Shown piece after piece: positions 35,606-44,916 of a DNA stretch of 60,945 bases. Within the stretch, counting starts at the first letter, position 1. The number at the start of each line of letters is the position of its first letter. The stretch comes from an uncultured Flavobacteriales bacterium (GTDB lineage Bacteria; Bacteroidota; Bacteroidia; Flavobacteriales_D; Crocinitomicaceae). The stretch is taken from positions 1 through 60,945 of the forward strand of contig CALEIK010000037.1 of NCBI GenBank assembly GCA_937876195.1, read 5' to 3'. The position numbers were made by a program, and so were the translations under genes. The notes beneath the pieces were generated by a model that was given only the letters and a program-made list of their open reading frames with translations, was not told the origin of the DNA and ran no database searches.

Positions 35606-37678
35606 ATGTTTGTTTTAAAATCATTACGATTTGTAATCGTTTTAATCACCTTTAGTTCCTTTTCACAACAACTTCTGATCAATGAAATTTCGCAGGGCAC
35701 TGGTGCGAAAGAATACGTTGAGTTTGTAGTAGTTGGAACACCTACCTGTCAAGTCCCAGTCCCATGTATGGATTTAAGAGGAATCATTTTAGATGACAAC
35801 AACGGTTATTTCGCCAATGGGAGCGGAACAGGTATTGCGCCCGGAGCCATTCGATTCGCAGATGATTCTTTTTGGAGTTGTATTCCACAAGGTACATTGA
35901 TAGTAATTTTCAACAATAGCGATGTCAACCCAGCGCTTCCTCCAATCGATGTAGACATGAACGATGGAAATTGTCGCTTAATTATTCCGGTGAATTCAAC
36001 TCTTTTGGAAGGTCAAAGCACGGGTCCGACTAGTTCAAACACGGCGTATCCTGCTTCTATCAACTGGATTGCCGGTGGAGGAAGTTGGTCGCAAGTCGCC
36101 ATGTCAAATACCAACGATTCGTTTCAAGTAATTCCAAGTCTATCCAATTTAAATCCAACCCACGGAGTAAGTTGGGGAAACAATACAACCAATTCATTTA
36201 TTTACTTCAGCACTGCCTCGGGAAATGTGTTTTCAATGATGAATACCGTTGACAATGATGCATTCAATCAAGCGAATTGGACGCAAGGAGCTGTGGGAGC
36301 TGATGAAACTCCTGGTGTGGCAAATAGCGTTCAAAATGACGCTTGGATTGGCAGTATGAACCCACAGTGTGGAATTTCAAATGCTGTTCAATTGACGGTT
36401 TTTTCTACTCCAACTGGATGTGGTGCAACGTGCACAGGAACAGCTACAGTCAACATTTCTGGCGGTGTCGCTCCTTACACGATTGACTGGTCGAACGGTG
36501 GTAATACAACAACAATTTCTAACCTATGCGCGGCAACCTACACCGTTGAAGTTACTGATGCTGGAGGTTGCTCAAGTACTGAACAGATCGCCGTTTCAAA
36601 TAACACAAGTACGATTTTACTTCAAGTAAACGCTACCGACGAAACGTGCGTAGGAAGCTGTGATGGTACTGCTTCAACAACTGTATCTGGTGGAGCAGCA
36701 CCTTACTCTTATACTTGGAATACTGGAGATTTTTCATCTAGCTTATCTGGGTTATGTCCCGATAATTTTAGTGTCACAGTGACAGATCAGAATGGGTGTT
36801 CGACTTCTGGAAACGCGACAGTCAATGCAGGAACAGCAATTCAAGATGCAACAATAAATACAACCGGCCCATTCACAACAACTGATACACCTGTGCAATT
36901 CAGTGCAGCGTCTTCTGGAGGAACCTGGAGTGCAGATTGCGGAACATGTATTACATCTGCGGGTGTTTTTAGTCCTGAAAATGTAGCTGCTGGAACGTAT
37001 GAGATTTGCTATACAATTGGAAGCGGCGCATGTGCAAGTAACGACTGTCAAACGATAGTTGTTACCGAGGGTTGTGCCCCTCAATATACAAGCGAAGACC
37101 TTTCTGTTTGCCCTGGAACAGTTGTCGATTTTAACGGACAGCAATACACGCAATCTGGCACATACACGGCTGTTTTTACGGATATCAGCGGTTGCGATAG
37201 TACGCACACACTTTACTTGAACTATTACTCGGTTAGCCCTCAACATGAAAATTTTACAGTTTGCTTTGGTGATTCCATCGAAGTCTATGGGGCTTGGTAC
37301 GATTACTCAGGGTTAATCACTGTGGACGAAATGGACAACAACGGCTGTCCTGTTACTAATACAACTTTCATCACGTTTGACGACTGCACCTTGGAAGATT
37401 TCAATGTCTTTATTCCGAATGTTTTTACCCCAAACGGGGATGAAGTTAACAATGTTTTTGAGGTTTCAATCACTGGGGGAATGCTAGAGAGGGGCTTTAT
37501 CATGAACCGTTGGGGAAATTTGGTTCATGAATTTCATGCCGATAATTTAATCTGGGACGGAATTTCTCAACAAGGAATGCCTGTTCAAGAAGGTGTTTAT
37601 TCTTATGTTGTTTACATTCGTGCGACGGGTTCTGCTGTTTCGGAACAATACCACGGATTTGTAACGGTAATTCGTTAG
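35606..37678 (+). CDS. Secreted protein with lamin-tail-like domain, two SprB repeats and T9SS type B sorting domain
   Basis: A 690-aa protein read from the ATG at 35606 (MFVLKSLRFVIVLITFSSFS). A TTG three codons earlier is less likely. After the signal peptide, LLINEISQGTGAKEYVEFVV begins a lamin-tail-like (LTD) domain of about 215 residues. The two SprB-type repeats are about 270-405 (VNISGGVAPYTIDWSNGG; TTVSGGAAPYSYTWNTGD). Further beta-rich segments with paired Cys lie between about 405 and 590. The CHU_C type B sorting domain ends the protein (IPNVFTPNGDEVNNVFEV, MNRWGNLVHEF, IWDGISQQG). It is probably secreted by T9SS to the cell surface. No partner PorP gene lies nearby. Confidence 0.85.
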   Translation: MFVLKSLRFVIVLITFSSFSQQLLINEISQGTGAKEYVEFVVVGTPTCQVPVPCMDLRGIILDDNNGYFANGSGTGIAPGAIRFADDSFWSCIPQGTLIVIFNNSDVNPALPPIDVDMNDGNCRLIIPVNSTLLEGQSTGPTSSNTAYPASINWIAGGGSWSQVAMSNTNDSFQVIPSLSNLNPTHGVSWGNNTTNSFIYFSTASGNVFSMMNTVDNDAFNQANWTQGAVGADETPGVANSVQNDAWIGSMNPQCGISNAVQLTVFSTPTGCGATCTGTATVNISGGVAPYTIDWSNGGNTTTISNLCAATYTVEVTDAGGCSSTEQIAVSNNTSTILLQVNATDETCVGSCDGTASTTVSGGAAPYSYTWNTGDFSSSLSGLCPDNFSVTVTDQNGCSTSGNATVNAGTAIQDATINTTGPFTTTDTPVQFSAASSGGTWSADCGTCITSAGVFSPENVAAGTYEICYTIGSGACASNDCQTIVVTEGCAPQYTSEDLSVCPGTVVDFNGQQYTQSGTYTAVFTDISGCDSTHTLYLNYYSVSPQHENFTVCFGDSIEVYGAWYDYSGLITVDEMDNNGCPVTNTTFITFDDCTLEDFNVFIPNVFTPNGDEVNNVFEVSITGGMLERGFIMNRWGNLVHEFHADNLIWDGISQQGMPVQEGVYSYVVYIRATGSAVSEQYHGFVTVIR

Positions 37679-37702
37679 ATTTACGGAAGTAAAACTTCTG
37701 AT

Positions 37703-38083
37703 ATGCAGCAAAATTCGGCTCACCATTCTTGGGTTGAAGCGACAAAATCTTCTCTTCAAAGCGAATGGAATAAACTCGATTTTATCCAAAAAACCATCGC
37801 CCAAATCGACAAGGATTTTTCAGGTTTTACAAACGCTCACATTGGAGAAAACATTGATTTAAGTAAAGATGTTTCCGCTGAAATCATCCAGCACATCAAA
37901 GAAAATTTAATCACAATGGACCGTGAGAACCCAGCTTCCATTCCACAGCTTATTTACGTCATCGACCTTCCCGAAGAAATTTTTCAATCGATCTACCAAA
38001 ACTCACCTTCTATTCACTATGATCTTGCACACTGCATATTATTGCGCGAAGCGTACAAAGTTTGGATAAGAGGGAGGTATTAA
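37703..38083 (+). CDS. Small cytoplasmic protein of unknown function
   Basis: A 126-aa protein without a signal peptide or membrane helix, starting 24 bp after the sorted-protein gene and so possibly co-transcribed. It reads as mostly helical: EATKSSLQSEWNKLDFIQKT, then a Gly/Asn-rich turn, then VSAEIIQHIKENLITMD, then IPQLIYVIDLPEEIFQSIY and a final DLAHCILLREAYKVWIRGRY. Base composition looks like its neighbours. I do not recognise a family. Its codon pattern and the lack of overlapping better frames support it being real. Confidence 0.65.
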   Translation: MQQNSAHHSWVEATKSSLQSEWNKLDFIQKTIAQIDKDFSGFTNAHIGENIDLSKDVSAEIIQHIKENLITMDRENPASIPQLIYVIDLPEEIFQSIYQNSPSIHYDLAHCILLREAYKVWIRGRY

Positions 38084-38105
38084 TATATCAAGACAGAAGG
38101 CATTA

Positions 38106-38321
38106 TTATTTTTTGCCGCGTTTCCTCTTTAGAGCTAAGACTACATTAAATGCTACCCAGAGTGACATCGTTGTCGCGAACCAAATAAAAAATGTGTTGG
38201 CTGAATGGTTGCACATAATGCAATAGAGATTCGATAAGTATTCAATTAGAAGTAACCCTGATCCGCCGAGGCATAGTATCCCTAGTAATGCATTGATGAT
38301 TATTATATGGTAAGTATTCAT
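38106..38321 (-). CDS. Small two-helix membrane protein of unknown function
   Basis: A 71-aa protein read from the ATG at 38319-38321. A TTG at 38357 would extend it by 12 residues but is not needed. Two membrane helices (about 2-25 and 40-65) are linked by a loop with two Cys (LYCIMCNHS), and the C-terminus is basic (LKRKRGKK). A -7-like box TATATTTG lies on the minus strand at 38355-38362. It is convergent with the gene before it. No family recognised. Confidence 0.5.
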   Translation of the reverse strand: MNTYHIIIINALLGILCLGGSGLLLIEYLSNLYCIMCNHSANTFFIWFATTMSLWVAFNVVLALKRKRGKK

Positions 38322-38481
38322 CTTATACTTATAAAAGCGCACAACTGCGTCAAACAAATATACAAACTAAAAAACAACACATGTCTTCAGTGAAATTATC
38401 CTATTCCCAACATTCTCCCAACCACCGCTCTCCACCTAAAATATTTCTCCACAATTCACCTGTTCAATTCAACAATATCAC

Positions 38482-38489
38482 TAAATTTG
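38482..38489 (+). promoter_or_regulatory. -7 box of the sucAB operon
   Basis: TAAATTTG matches TAnnTTTG. Transcription would start near 38496, only about 7 nt before the first ATG (38503) but about 19 nt before a second in-frame ATG (38515), which may be the real start. The -33 region has TTC in place of TTG. Confidence 0.5.
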
Positions 38490-38502
38490 TTAGTCCATAA
38501 CG

Positions 38503-41241
38503 ATGCAATATAAAATGGATAAAGTATCATACGTAGGTAATGCAGATGTAAATGCAATTGATCATTTGTACAAAATGTACCTACAAGACCCCGAAAGTGT
38601 AGACATAGGCTGGCAAAAGTTTTTTGAAGGATTTGATTTCGCACGAACAAATTTTGAAGATCAGGGCGCCGTGCCAGAAAACTTTCAAAAGGAATTCAAA
38701 GTCATCAATTTGATTGCTGGCTACAGAAGTCGTGGTCACCTCTTTACAAAAACAAATCCTGTAAGAGACAGAAGAACGTATGCACCAACGCTTGCGATTG
38801 AAAACTTTGGGCTAAGCGAATCAGATTTAGATACTGTCTTTCTTGCTGGAGAGCAAATTGGCATTGGTGCTGCGAAGTTGAGCGAAATCATCAGTCACCT
38901 TGAAGCAACCTACTGCGATGCTATTGGAATTGAATACATGTACATGCGTCAGCCAGTAAAAATTGAATGGTTCAAAAATTCAATTGAGTTAAAAAACCGT
39001 CCACAATACGACGCTGCACGCAAGTTAGACATCTATAAAAAATTAAATCAAGCGACGAATTTTGAATCCTTCTTAGGTAAAAAATTCGTGGGACAAAAAC
39101 GTTTCTCCATTGAAGGATTAGAGGCGTTGATTCCCGCTTTGGATGCACTTATCTACAAAGGTTTATCGAATGATGTGGAACACTTCATCGTTGGAATGGC
39201 GCACCGTGGGCGTTTGAATACACTTACCAATATTTTTGAAAAAAGACCAAAAGATATCTTTTCCGAATTCGAAGGAAAGGAGTTTGATATTGAAGCTCGC
39301 TTTGATGGTGACGTGAAATACCACCAAGGATTTACATCCACTGTTACTTCAAAAACGGGTAAAACAGTCACTCTAACATTAGCACCGAACCCTTCGCATT
39401 TGGAAGCTGTAAACACGGTAGTAGAAGGGATCTCTCGTGCAAAAATTGACCACGTTCTTGAAAGCGATAACAAACGTATTTGCCCAATATTAATCCACGG
39501 AGATGCAGCAATTGCAGGTCAAGGAATTGTTTATGAAACGATTCAAATGGCGCAATTGGACGGATATAAAACTGGTGGAACGATTCATATTGTCACCAAT
39601 AATCAAGTTGGTTTTACCACCAATTATTTGGACGGAAGGTCTTCAACTTATTGCACGGATGTTGCAAAAACGACGTTGTGTCCTGTTTTCCACGTAAATG
39701 CGGATGACATTGAAGCAGTTTCTCAAGTAATGGAAATTGCGATGGAGTACAGACAGCGTTTTGGAGGTGATATTTTTATCGATTTACTGGGATATAGAAA
39801 ATACGGACACAACGAGGGTGATGAGCCTAAGTTTACACAGCCGAATCTCTATAACATGATTGCTAAGCATCCAAATGTGAAGGATATTTACTTCAAGCAA
39901 TTGGAGGCTGAAGGCGTTATTACCAGAGCGGAGGCGGATAAATTGGCCGATGATTTCAACGCATATTTAGAAAGTGAATACGAAGAGTCGCGCAAACACG
40001 ATAAAGCGTTGGTGTACGATTTCCTAAAAGATGACTGGAAAGGATATAGAGCAGGAATGGCTAAAGATTTTGAAGCTTCTCCTGAAACTGGTGTTTCCAA
40101 GAAAAAATTACTTGAACTCGGAGAGAAATTGTCTACGCTCCCAGAGGGGAAAAAATACTTCCGCAAAATTTCTAAAATTTTTAACGACCGTTTAGACGCT
40201 ATTAAAGACGATAAATTGGACTGGGGTTCAGCAGAAATGTTGGCGTATGCCTCACTTTTGGTAGAAGGACATCCTGTTCGTGTTTCTGGTCAAGATGTTG
40301 AAAGAGGAACATTCTCGCATCGACATGCTGTGGTTAAAACCGAAGATACCGAAGAAGAAGTTATTACATTGAATCTTTTGGCGCCGAAACAAGCTCCATT
40401 CACCATCTATAATTCACTGCTTTCTGAATATGGAGTGCTGGGATTTGAATACGGATATTCCTTGGCTTGTCCGAATGGTTTAACGATTTGGGAAGCACAG
40501 TTCGGTGATTTTTACAACGGTGCTCAAATTATGGTGGATCAGTTCATCACAGCTGGAGAGGATAAATGGGCAACACAAAGTGGTTTGGTCATGTTACTCC
40601 CGCACGGATACGAAGGACAAGGAGCAGAACACTCTAGCGGTAGAATGGAACGTTTTCTTCAGCAATGTGCCGATTTAAATATTCAAGTGGTCAACACTTC
40701 TACACCAGCCAATCATTTTCACCTGTTGAGAAGACAAATGAAGCGCGATTTTAGAAAACCGTTGGTGGTGTTTTCTCCAAAAATGATCCTACGTCACCCA
40801 AGAGCAACTTCATCGTTGGATGAAATGGCAAAAGGATGCTTCCAAGAAGTCATCGACGATCCAATCGCTAAAGTAGCCAATGTTGATACTGTGGTTTTAT
40901 GTTCAGGGAAATTCTACTATGAGGCTACTGAAAAAGCAGAAGAATTAGGTGTTGACACGATGGCTTTTGTACGTGTTGAACAATTATACCCATTGCCTAA
41001 AATTCAACTGGATGCCATATTTAAGAAATATAAAAATGCCAAAACAATCATTTGGGCACAAGAAGAACCAGCAAACATGGGCGCTTGGACCTACATGGCA
41101 ATGGCGTTGCGTGAATTAAATATAAAAGGTGTTTATCGTTATGCGTCTGCGGCATCCGCTGAAGGTTCACACGACCTGCACAAAAGAAGATTGGGCAGAT
41201 TGTTTGATGAGCTTTTTTCTTACGCGAAAGTGAACGCCTAA
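38503..41241 (+). CDS. sucA: 2-oxoglutarate dehydrogenase E1 component
   Basis: A 912-aa thiamine diphosphate-dependent decarboxylase that forms the first step of the OGDH complex of the TCA cycle, passing succinyl groups to the lipoyl arm of E2. Conserved blocks are an N-terminal helix (NAIDHLYKMYLQDPESVD, with WQKFFEGFD), IVGMAHRGRLNTLTNIF, APNPSHLEAVNTVVEG, ILIHGDAAIAGQGIVYETIQ (cofactor region), RKYGHNEGDEP and LLPHGYEGQGAEHSSGRMER. Length is normal. The start could be the ATG at 38515 (MDKVSYVGNAD), which fits the promoter better. It lies 33 bp before sucB. Confidence 0.97.
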   Translation: MQYKMDKVSYVGNADVNAIDHLYKMYLQDPESVDIGWQKFFEGFDFARTNFEDQGAVPENFQKEFKVINLIAGYRSRGHLFTKTNPVRDRRTYAPTLAIENFGLSESDLDTVFLAGEQIGIGAAKLSEIISHLEATYCDAIGIEYMYMRQPVKIEWFKNSIELKNRPQYDAARKLDIYKKLNQATNFESFLGKKFVGQKRFSIEGLEALIPALDALIYKGLSNDVEHFIVGMAHRGRLNTLTNIFEKRPKDIFSEFEGKEFDIEARFDGDVKYHQGFTSTVTSKTGKTVTLTLAPNPSHLEAVNTVVEGISRAKIDHVLESDNKRICPILIHGDAAIAGQGIVYETIQMAQLDGYKTGGTIHIVTNNQVGFTTNYLDGRSSTYCTDVAKTTLCPVFHVNADDIEAVSQVMEIAMEYRQRFGGDIFIDLLGYRKYGHNEGDEPKFTQPNLYNMIAKHPNVKDIYFKQLEAEGVITRAEADKLADDFNAYLESEYEESRKHDKALVYDFLKDDWKGYRAGMAKDFEASPETGVSKKKLLELGEKLSTLPEGKKYFRKISKIFNDRLDAIKDDKLDWGSAEMLAYASLLVEGHPVRVSGQDVERGTFSHRHAVVKTEDTEEEVITLNLLAPKQAPFTIYNSLLSEYGVLGFEYGYSLACPNGLTIWEAQFGDFYNGAQIMVDQFITAGEDKWATQSGLVMLLPHGYEGQGAEHSSGRMERFLQQCADLNIQVVNTSTPANHFHLLRRQMKRDFRKPLVVFSPKMILRHPRATSSLDEMAKGCFQEVIDDPIAKVANVDTVVLCSGKFYYEATEKAEELGVDTMAFVRVEQLYPLPKIQLDAIFKKYKNAKTIIWAQEEPANMGAWTYMAMALRELNIKGVYRYASAASAEGSHDLHKRRLGRLFDELFSYAKVNA

Positions 41242-41274
41242 TCAGTTGATATAAACGATTTAAAATAAAAAGAT

Positions 41275-42561
41275 ATGTCAGTATTAGAAATGAAAGTACC
41301 AAGTCCAGGAGAATCTATTTCTGAGGTAGAAATTGCACAATGGCTGGTATCTGACGGAGATTACGTGGAAAAAGATCAAGCGATTGCTGAAGTGGATTCA
41401 GACAAAGCTACCTTGGAATTGCCTGCGGAAGAAAGTGGAATCATTACACTAAAGGCTGCCGATGGTGATACTGTTGCTGTAGGCGCTGTTGTATGCCTCA
41501 TTGACACTTCTGCTGAGAAACCCGCAGATTTCAAATCAAGTACTGCAGCTCCCGTGGAAAAAGCACCTGAGCCAGTAGCCGAAAAACCAGTAGAAGAAAA
41601 GAAAACTTCCTCCACACCAAGTCCTGACCCTGTTAAACCTGTCGCAAAAGAATCAACTTCGTACGCGAGCGGAACACCTTCAATTGCTGCCGCTAAGATT
41701 ATGGCAGAAAATGGTGTTTCATCCAACCAAGTAAACGGTACAGGTAAAGACGGAAGAATTACAAAACAGGACGTAGTCGCTGCCATGGCTGCAGGTTTTT
41801 CTTCAAGTGCTGCCCAAGGTTGGGGCGGTACGCGTGAACAAAGCACTGAAAAAATGTCATTGATGCGCCGTAAGATTGCGGAACGCTTGGTGGCTGTGAA
41901 AAATGAAACAGCGATGTTGACTACCTTCAATGAGGTCGACATGAAACCAATCATGGATTTACGTGCGAAATATAAAAGTGCATTTGCAGAACACCACGAA
42001 GTAAACTTAGGCTTTATGTCTTTCTTTACGAAAGCTGTAACAGAAGCATTGAACTTATTTCCAGCAGTAAATGCAGAAATTGACGGGAAAGACATGATTT
42101 TCCACGATTACGCAGACATCGGAATTGCAGTATCTTCACCTAAAGGGTTGATGGTTCCAGTTGTGCGCAACGCAGAACAAATGTCACTCGCAGATATTGA
42201 ACGAGAAATTAAACGTCTTGCTATCAAGGCGCGTGATGGGAAGATTACTCCTGACGAAATGACGGGTGGAACTTTTACAATCACGAATGGTGGTGTCTTT
42301 GGCTCAATGCTTTCTACACCAATCATTAACCCACCACAATCGGCAATTTTAGGGATGCACAATATTGTTGATCGCCCAGTAGCGATTGATGGAAAAGTAG
42401 AAATTCGACCAATTATGTACGTTGCATTGTCATACGATCACCGAATTATTGATGGAAAAGAATCCGTTAGTTTCTTGGTGAAAGTCAAAGAAATGCTCGA
42501 AAATCCTGAGCGCATGATCTTCGGATCAAAAGATCCATTGGAAGTGTTACTTGGTTTGTAA
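41275..42561 (+). CDS. sucB: 2-oxoglutarate dehydrogenase E2 (dihydrolipoyl succinyltransferase)
   Basis: A 428-aa E2 core. A single lipoyl domain at the N-terminus has K44 in VDSDKATLELP as the lipoylated lysine. An Ala/Pro/Glu-rich linker follows (about 80-130), then a peripheral subunit-binding domain (TPSIAAAKIMAENGV, GKDGRITKQDVV), then the catalytic domain (MSLMRRKIAERLVAVKNETA) with the active-site block LSYDHRIIDGKE. E2 forms the structural core of the complex and transfers the succinyl group to CoA. The E3 gene is not in this window. An intrinsic terminator follows at 42604. Confidence 0.97.
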   Translation: MSVLEMKVPSPGESISEVEIAQWLVSDGDYVEKDQAIAEVDSDKATLELPAEESGIITLKAADGDTVAVGAVVCLIDTSAEKPADFKSSTAAPVEKAPEPVAEKPVEEKKTSSTPSPDPVKPVAKESTSYASGTPSIAAAKIMAENGVSSNQVNGTGKDGRITKQDVVAAMAAGFSSSAAQGWGGTREQSTEKMSLMRRKIAERLVAVKNETAMLTTFNEVDMKPIMDLRAKYKSAFAEHHEVNLGFMSFFTKAVTEALNLFPAVNAEIDGKDMIFHDYADIGIAVSSPKGLMVPVVRNAEQMSLADIEREIKRLAIKARDGKITPDEMTGGTFTITNGGVFGSMLSTPIINPPQSAILGMHNIVDRPVAIDGKVEIRPIMYVALSYDHRIIDGKESVSFLVKVKEMLENPERMIFGSKDPLEVLLGL

Positions 42562-42603
42562 ACCATTCTGTCATGTTAATGTGACAGGTGCATAAAATTT
42601 TCA

Positions 42604-42628
42604 GGGAGGTATTTACCTCCCTTTTTTT
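42604..42628 (+). terminator. Intrinsic terminator of sucAB
   Basis: GGGAGGT at 42604-42610 pairs with ACCTCCC at 42615-42621 around a 4-nt loop, followed by seven T. It lies 43 bp after the sucB stop. A second small hairpin (CTGTCA/TGACAG near 42570-42590) lies between. Confidence 0.92.
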
Positions 42629-42859
42629 ATTCTATTTCCTCTCGAATCCACTTTTATTTCAATTTGGCGCAATATCAATAGCGCTTCAATACGACGAAAG
42701 AATAATACCTCAAAGCAACTGTTTCTCAGAGTTTTAAATTGTGCAAGCAGAGCTTTTTTACTCCTAATCACTTCATTTTCAAACTCTAAAAAAATGTTAA
42801 AAAGAAAAAAATGTGTAATATATCAATACACCTTGCGTTTAATAGAGTAACAATACCAG

Positions 42860-42893
42860 TTGACAAAGTATGTAAAAGTTGGCATACAATTTG
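42860..42893 (+). promoter_or_regulatory. Candidate promoter of the small RNA before lepA
   Basis: TTG (within TTGACA) at 42860-42862 and a near-consensus -7 region, TACAATTTG at 42885-42893, with 22 bp between TTG and TA. The -7 has three bases in place of two between TA and TTTG, so it is imperfect. Confidence 0.4.
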
Positions 42894-42899
42894 AATATA

Positions 42900-42993
42900 C
42901 CAAATCAACTAAGTAGAAGTTAGTTTTCATAAGTAGTAGTAGTAGTTTAGGTTATGAGCGGGAGAGATGCTAGTCTTTCCCGCTTGTTTTTTA
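42900..42993 (+). ncRNA. Candidate small RNA upstream of lepA
   Basis: A stretch of about 94 nt lies between a promoter-like sequence and a complete intrinsic terminator, with no open frame of note. It contains a possible stem TCATAA (42927-42932) with TTATGA (42952-42957) around an AGTAGTAGTAGT-type loop, then the terminator hairpin. Because the terminator lies about 80 nt before the lepA ATG and a separate -7 box for lepA follows it, the transcript would be independent of lepA or would be a regulated leader. The exact 5' end is a guess. Confidence 0.4.
42957..42993 (+). terminator. Intrinsic terminator without an upstream gene
   Basis: AGCGGGAGAGA (42957-42967) pairs with TCTTTCCCGCT (42974-42984) with one G-T pair, around a 6-nt loop TGCTAG, followed by TGTTTTTTA. 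The hairpin is strong and correctly oriented on the plus strand, but the last plus-strand gene already has its own terminator about 330 bp earlier. Confidence 0.85.
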
Positions 42994-43030
42994 TACCTAC
43001 ACAACGTGCTATAAATTCATTAATTTGAAG

Positions 43031-43038
43031 TACTTTTG
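43031..43038 (+). promoter_or_regulatory. -7 box for lepA
   Basis: TACTTTTG matches TAnnTTTG, 33 bp before the lepA ATG, giving a leader of about 27 nt. No TTG is found at the expected -33 distance. Confidence 0.5.
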
Positions 43039-43071
43039 GAGTCGCTGTATCAACACGGTAGCGAAGTATAT

Positions 43072-44868
43072 ATGAAAAACATCCGAAATTTTTGCATCAT
43101 TGCGCACATCGATCATGGGAAGAGTACCTTGGCCGATCGTTTATTACAAACTACAGGTACGATTTCAGATCGTGACATGCAGGCGCAAGCTCTTGATGAT
43201 ATGGATTTAGAACGTGAGCGTGGCATCACTATTAAAAGTCATGCCATACAAATGAACTATTCGAAAGACGGAGAGGATTACGTGTTGAATTTAATTGACA
43301 CTCCTGGTCACGTTGATTTTTCGTACGAAGTTTCGCGTTCGATTGCCGCTTGTGAAGGCGCACTGCTAATTGTAGATGCATCTCAAGGAATTGAAGCACA
43401 AACAATTTCTAACTTATACCTTGCATTAGAGCATGATTTGGAAATTATTCCAATTCTGAATAAAATGGACTTACCAGGTGCAATGCCTGAAGAGGTGACC
43501 GATCAAATTGTTGAATTGATTGGATGTAGCCCAGACGACGTTATACAAGCCTCTGGAAAAACAGGCTTAGGTGTGGATGACATTTTAGATGCCATCATAC
43601 ATCGCATTCCTGCTCCAAAAGGAGATGAGAATGCACCACTCCAAGCAATGATTTTTGATTCAGTATTTAATTCTTTCCGTGGAATTATTGCGTACTACCG
43701 TGTAAGAAACGGTGTAATCCGCAAGGGTGAGAAAATCAAATTTATGAATACTGGTAAAAGCTACAACGCTGAGGAAATTGGTATTCTTAAAATGGAATTA
43801 TCTCCTCGAAAGGAAGTGAGAGCAGGAGACGTTGGATATATCATTTCAGGGATCAAAAAAGCAGCAGAAGTAAAGGTGGGTGATACGCTTACTACATTAG
43901 AAAATCCTACTCAAGAAATTATTAAAGGTTTTGAGGATGTAAAACCAATGGTATTTGCAGGAATATACCCTGTTGACACAGAAGATTACGAAGAATTGCG
44001 CTATTCCATGGAAAAACTGCAATTGAATGACTCTTCTCTTGTGTTCGAACCAGAATCATCTGCGGCTTTAGGCTTTGGTTTCCGTTGTGGATTTCTAGGA
44101 ATGTTGCACATGGAGATTATTCAGGAACGGTTAGAACGCGAGTTCAACATGACTGTTATTACGACCGTTCCAAACGTTTCGTACAAAGCATACATGAATA
44201 AAACACCTGATGTAGAGAAAATCGTTAACAATCCGTCTGAGTTACCAGACCCCTCTGGAATGCACCGAATTGAAGAGCCTTACATTAAAGCACAGGTAAT
44301 TACAAAATCTGAGTACGTTGGACAAATTATGACACTGTGTATTGATAAACGTGGCGAATTGACCAACCAAGTGTACTTGACCCAAGACAGGGTTGAATTG
44401 TCCTTTGAAATGCCGTTGGGAGAGATTGTCTTTGATTTCTACGATCGCTTAAAAACAGTATCTAGAGGTTATGCTTCTTTCGATTACCACCCTATAGGTT
44501 ACCGCACTTCTGACTTGATTAAAATGGACTTGCTGCTAAACGGTGAACAGGTTGATGCCTTGTCGGCTTTAGTGCATAGAAACAACGCGTACGACCTTGG
44601 AAAACGCATTTGCGTCAAGTTAAAAGAGCTTATCCCACGCCAACAATTCGAAATTCCGATTCAAGCGGCAATTGGGGCAAAAGTTATTGCGCGAGAAACA
44701 ATCAAAGCCTTGCGTAAGGATGTTACCGCAAAATGCTATGGTGGAGATATTACCCGTAAGCGAAAATTACTAGAGAAGCAAAAAGAAGGTAAAAAACGTA
44801 TGCGTCAGGTAGGTCGTGTTGAGATTCCTCAAGAAGCCTTTTTAGCAGTATTGAAGTTGAACGATTAA
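43072..44868 (+). CDS. lepA: Elongation factor 4 (LepA)
   Basis: A 598-aa ribosome-associated GTPase read from the ATG at 43072 (MKNIRNFCIIAHIDHGKST). A frame 12 codons longer exists but its extra residues are not part of the family and would cover the -7 box. The P-loop AHIDHGKST is at residues 11-19, ERERGITIKS is the switch I region, DTPGHVDFSYEV is G3 and NKMDLPGA is G4. The C-terminal LepA-specific domain ends RKRKLLEKQKEGKKRMRQVG. EF4 acts on ribosomes in back-translocation or initiation-linked quality control. No lepB follows; a convergent gene lies 48 bp downstream. Confidence 0.98.
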   Translation: MKNIRNFCIIAHIDHGKSTLADRLLQTTGTISDRDMQAQALDDMDLERERGITIKSHAIQMNYSKDGEDYVLNLIDTPGHVDFSYEVSRSIAACEGALLIVDASQGIEAQTISNLYLALEHDLEIIPILNKMDLPGAMPEEVTDQIVELIGCSPDDVIQASGKTGLGVDDILDAIIHRIPAPKGDENAPLQAMIFDSVFNSFRGIIAYYRVRNGVIRKGEKIKFMNTGKSYNAEEIGILKMELSPRKEVRAGDVGYIISGIKKAAEVKVGDTLTTLENPTQEIIKGFEDVKPMVFAGIYPVDTEDYEELRYSMEKLQLNDSSLVFEPESSAALGFGFRCGFLGMLHMEIIQERLEREFNMTVITTVPNVSYKAYMNKTPDVEKIVNNPSELPDPSGMHRIEEPYIKAQVITKSEYVGQIMTLCIDKRGELTNQVYLTQDRVELSFEMPLGEIVFDFYDRLKTVSRGYASFDYHPIGYRTSDLIKMDLLLNGEQVDALSALVHRNNAYDLGKRICVKLKELIPRQQFEIPIQAAIGAKVIARETIKALRKDVTAKCYGGDITRKRKLLEKQKEGKKRMRQVGRVEIPQEAFLAVLKLND

Positions 44869-44916
44869 TTATTTCTGACTTCTCTATTTGTGACTTCTGG
44901 ACGCAGAACTGTCCAT

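Larger units (their letters stand above)
42562..43071. other. 510-bp gap between sucB and lepA
   Basis: Contents in order: the sucAB terminator, a stretch of about 225 bp (42629-42855) in which I see no gene, a promoter-like TTG/ACAATTTG pair, a candidate small RNA ending in a second intrinsic terminator, and a -7 box for lepA. No protein-coding frame is convincing. Confidence 0.7.

Noticed and set aside
36752..37246. 164-codon antisense open frame in the type B sorted protein gene
   Set aside because: Cys/Arg-rich translation typical of the reverse of a Thr/Gly/Cys-rich secreted protein; no domain seen.
41376..42095. 239-codon antisense open frame in sucB
   Set aside because: Mirror of a strongly conserved gene, with no recognisable motifs; long antisense frames are common opposite biased codon use.
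44869..44916. TGACTTCT words between lepA and the DUF983 gene as a repeat element or terminator
   Set aside because: Only two short direct copies and no convincing hairpin.
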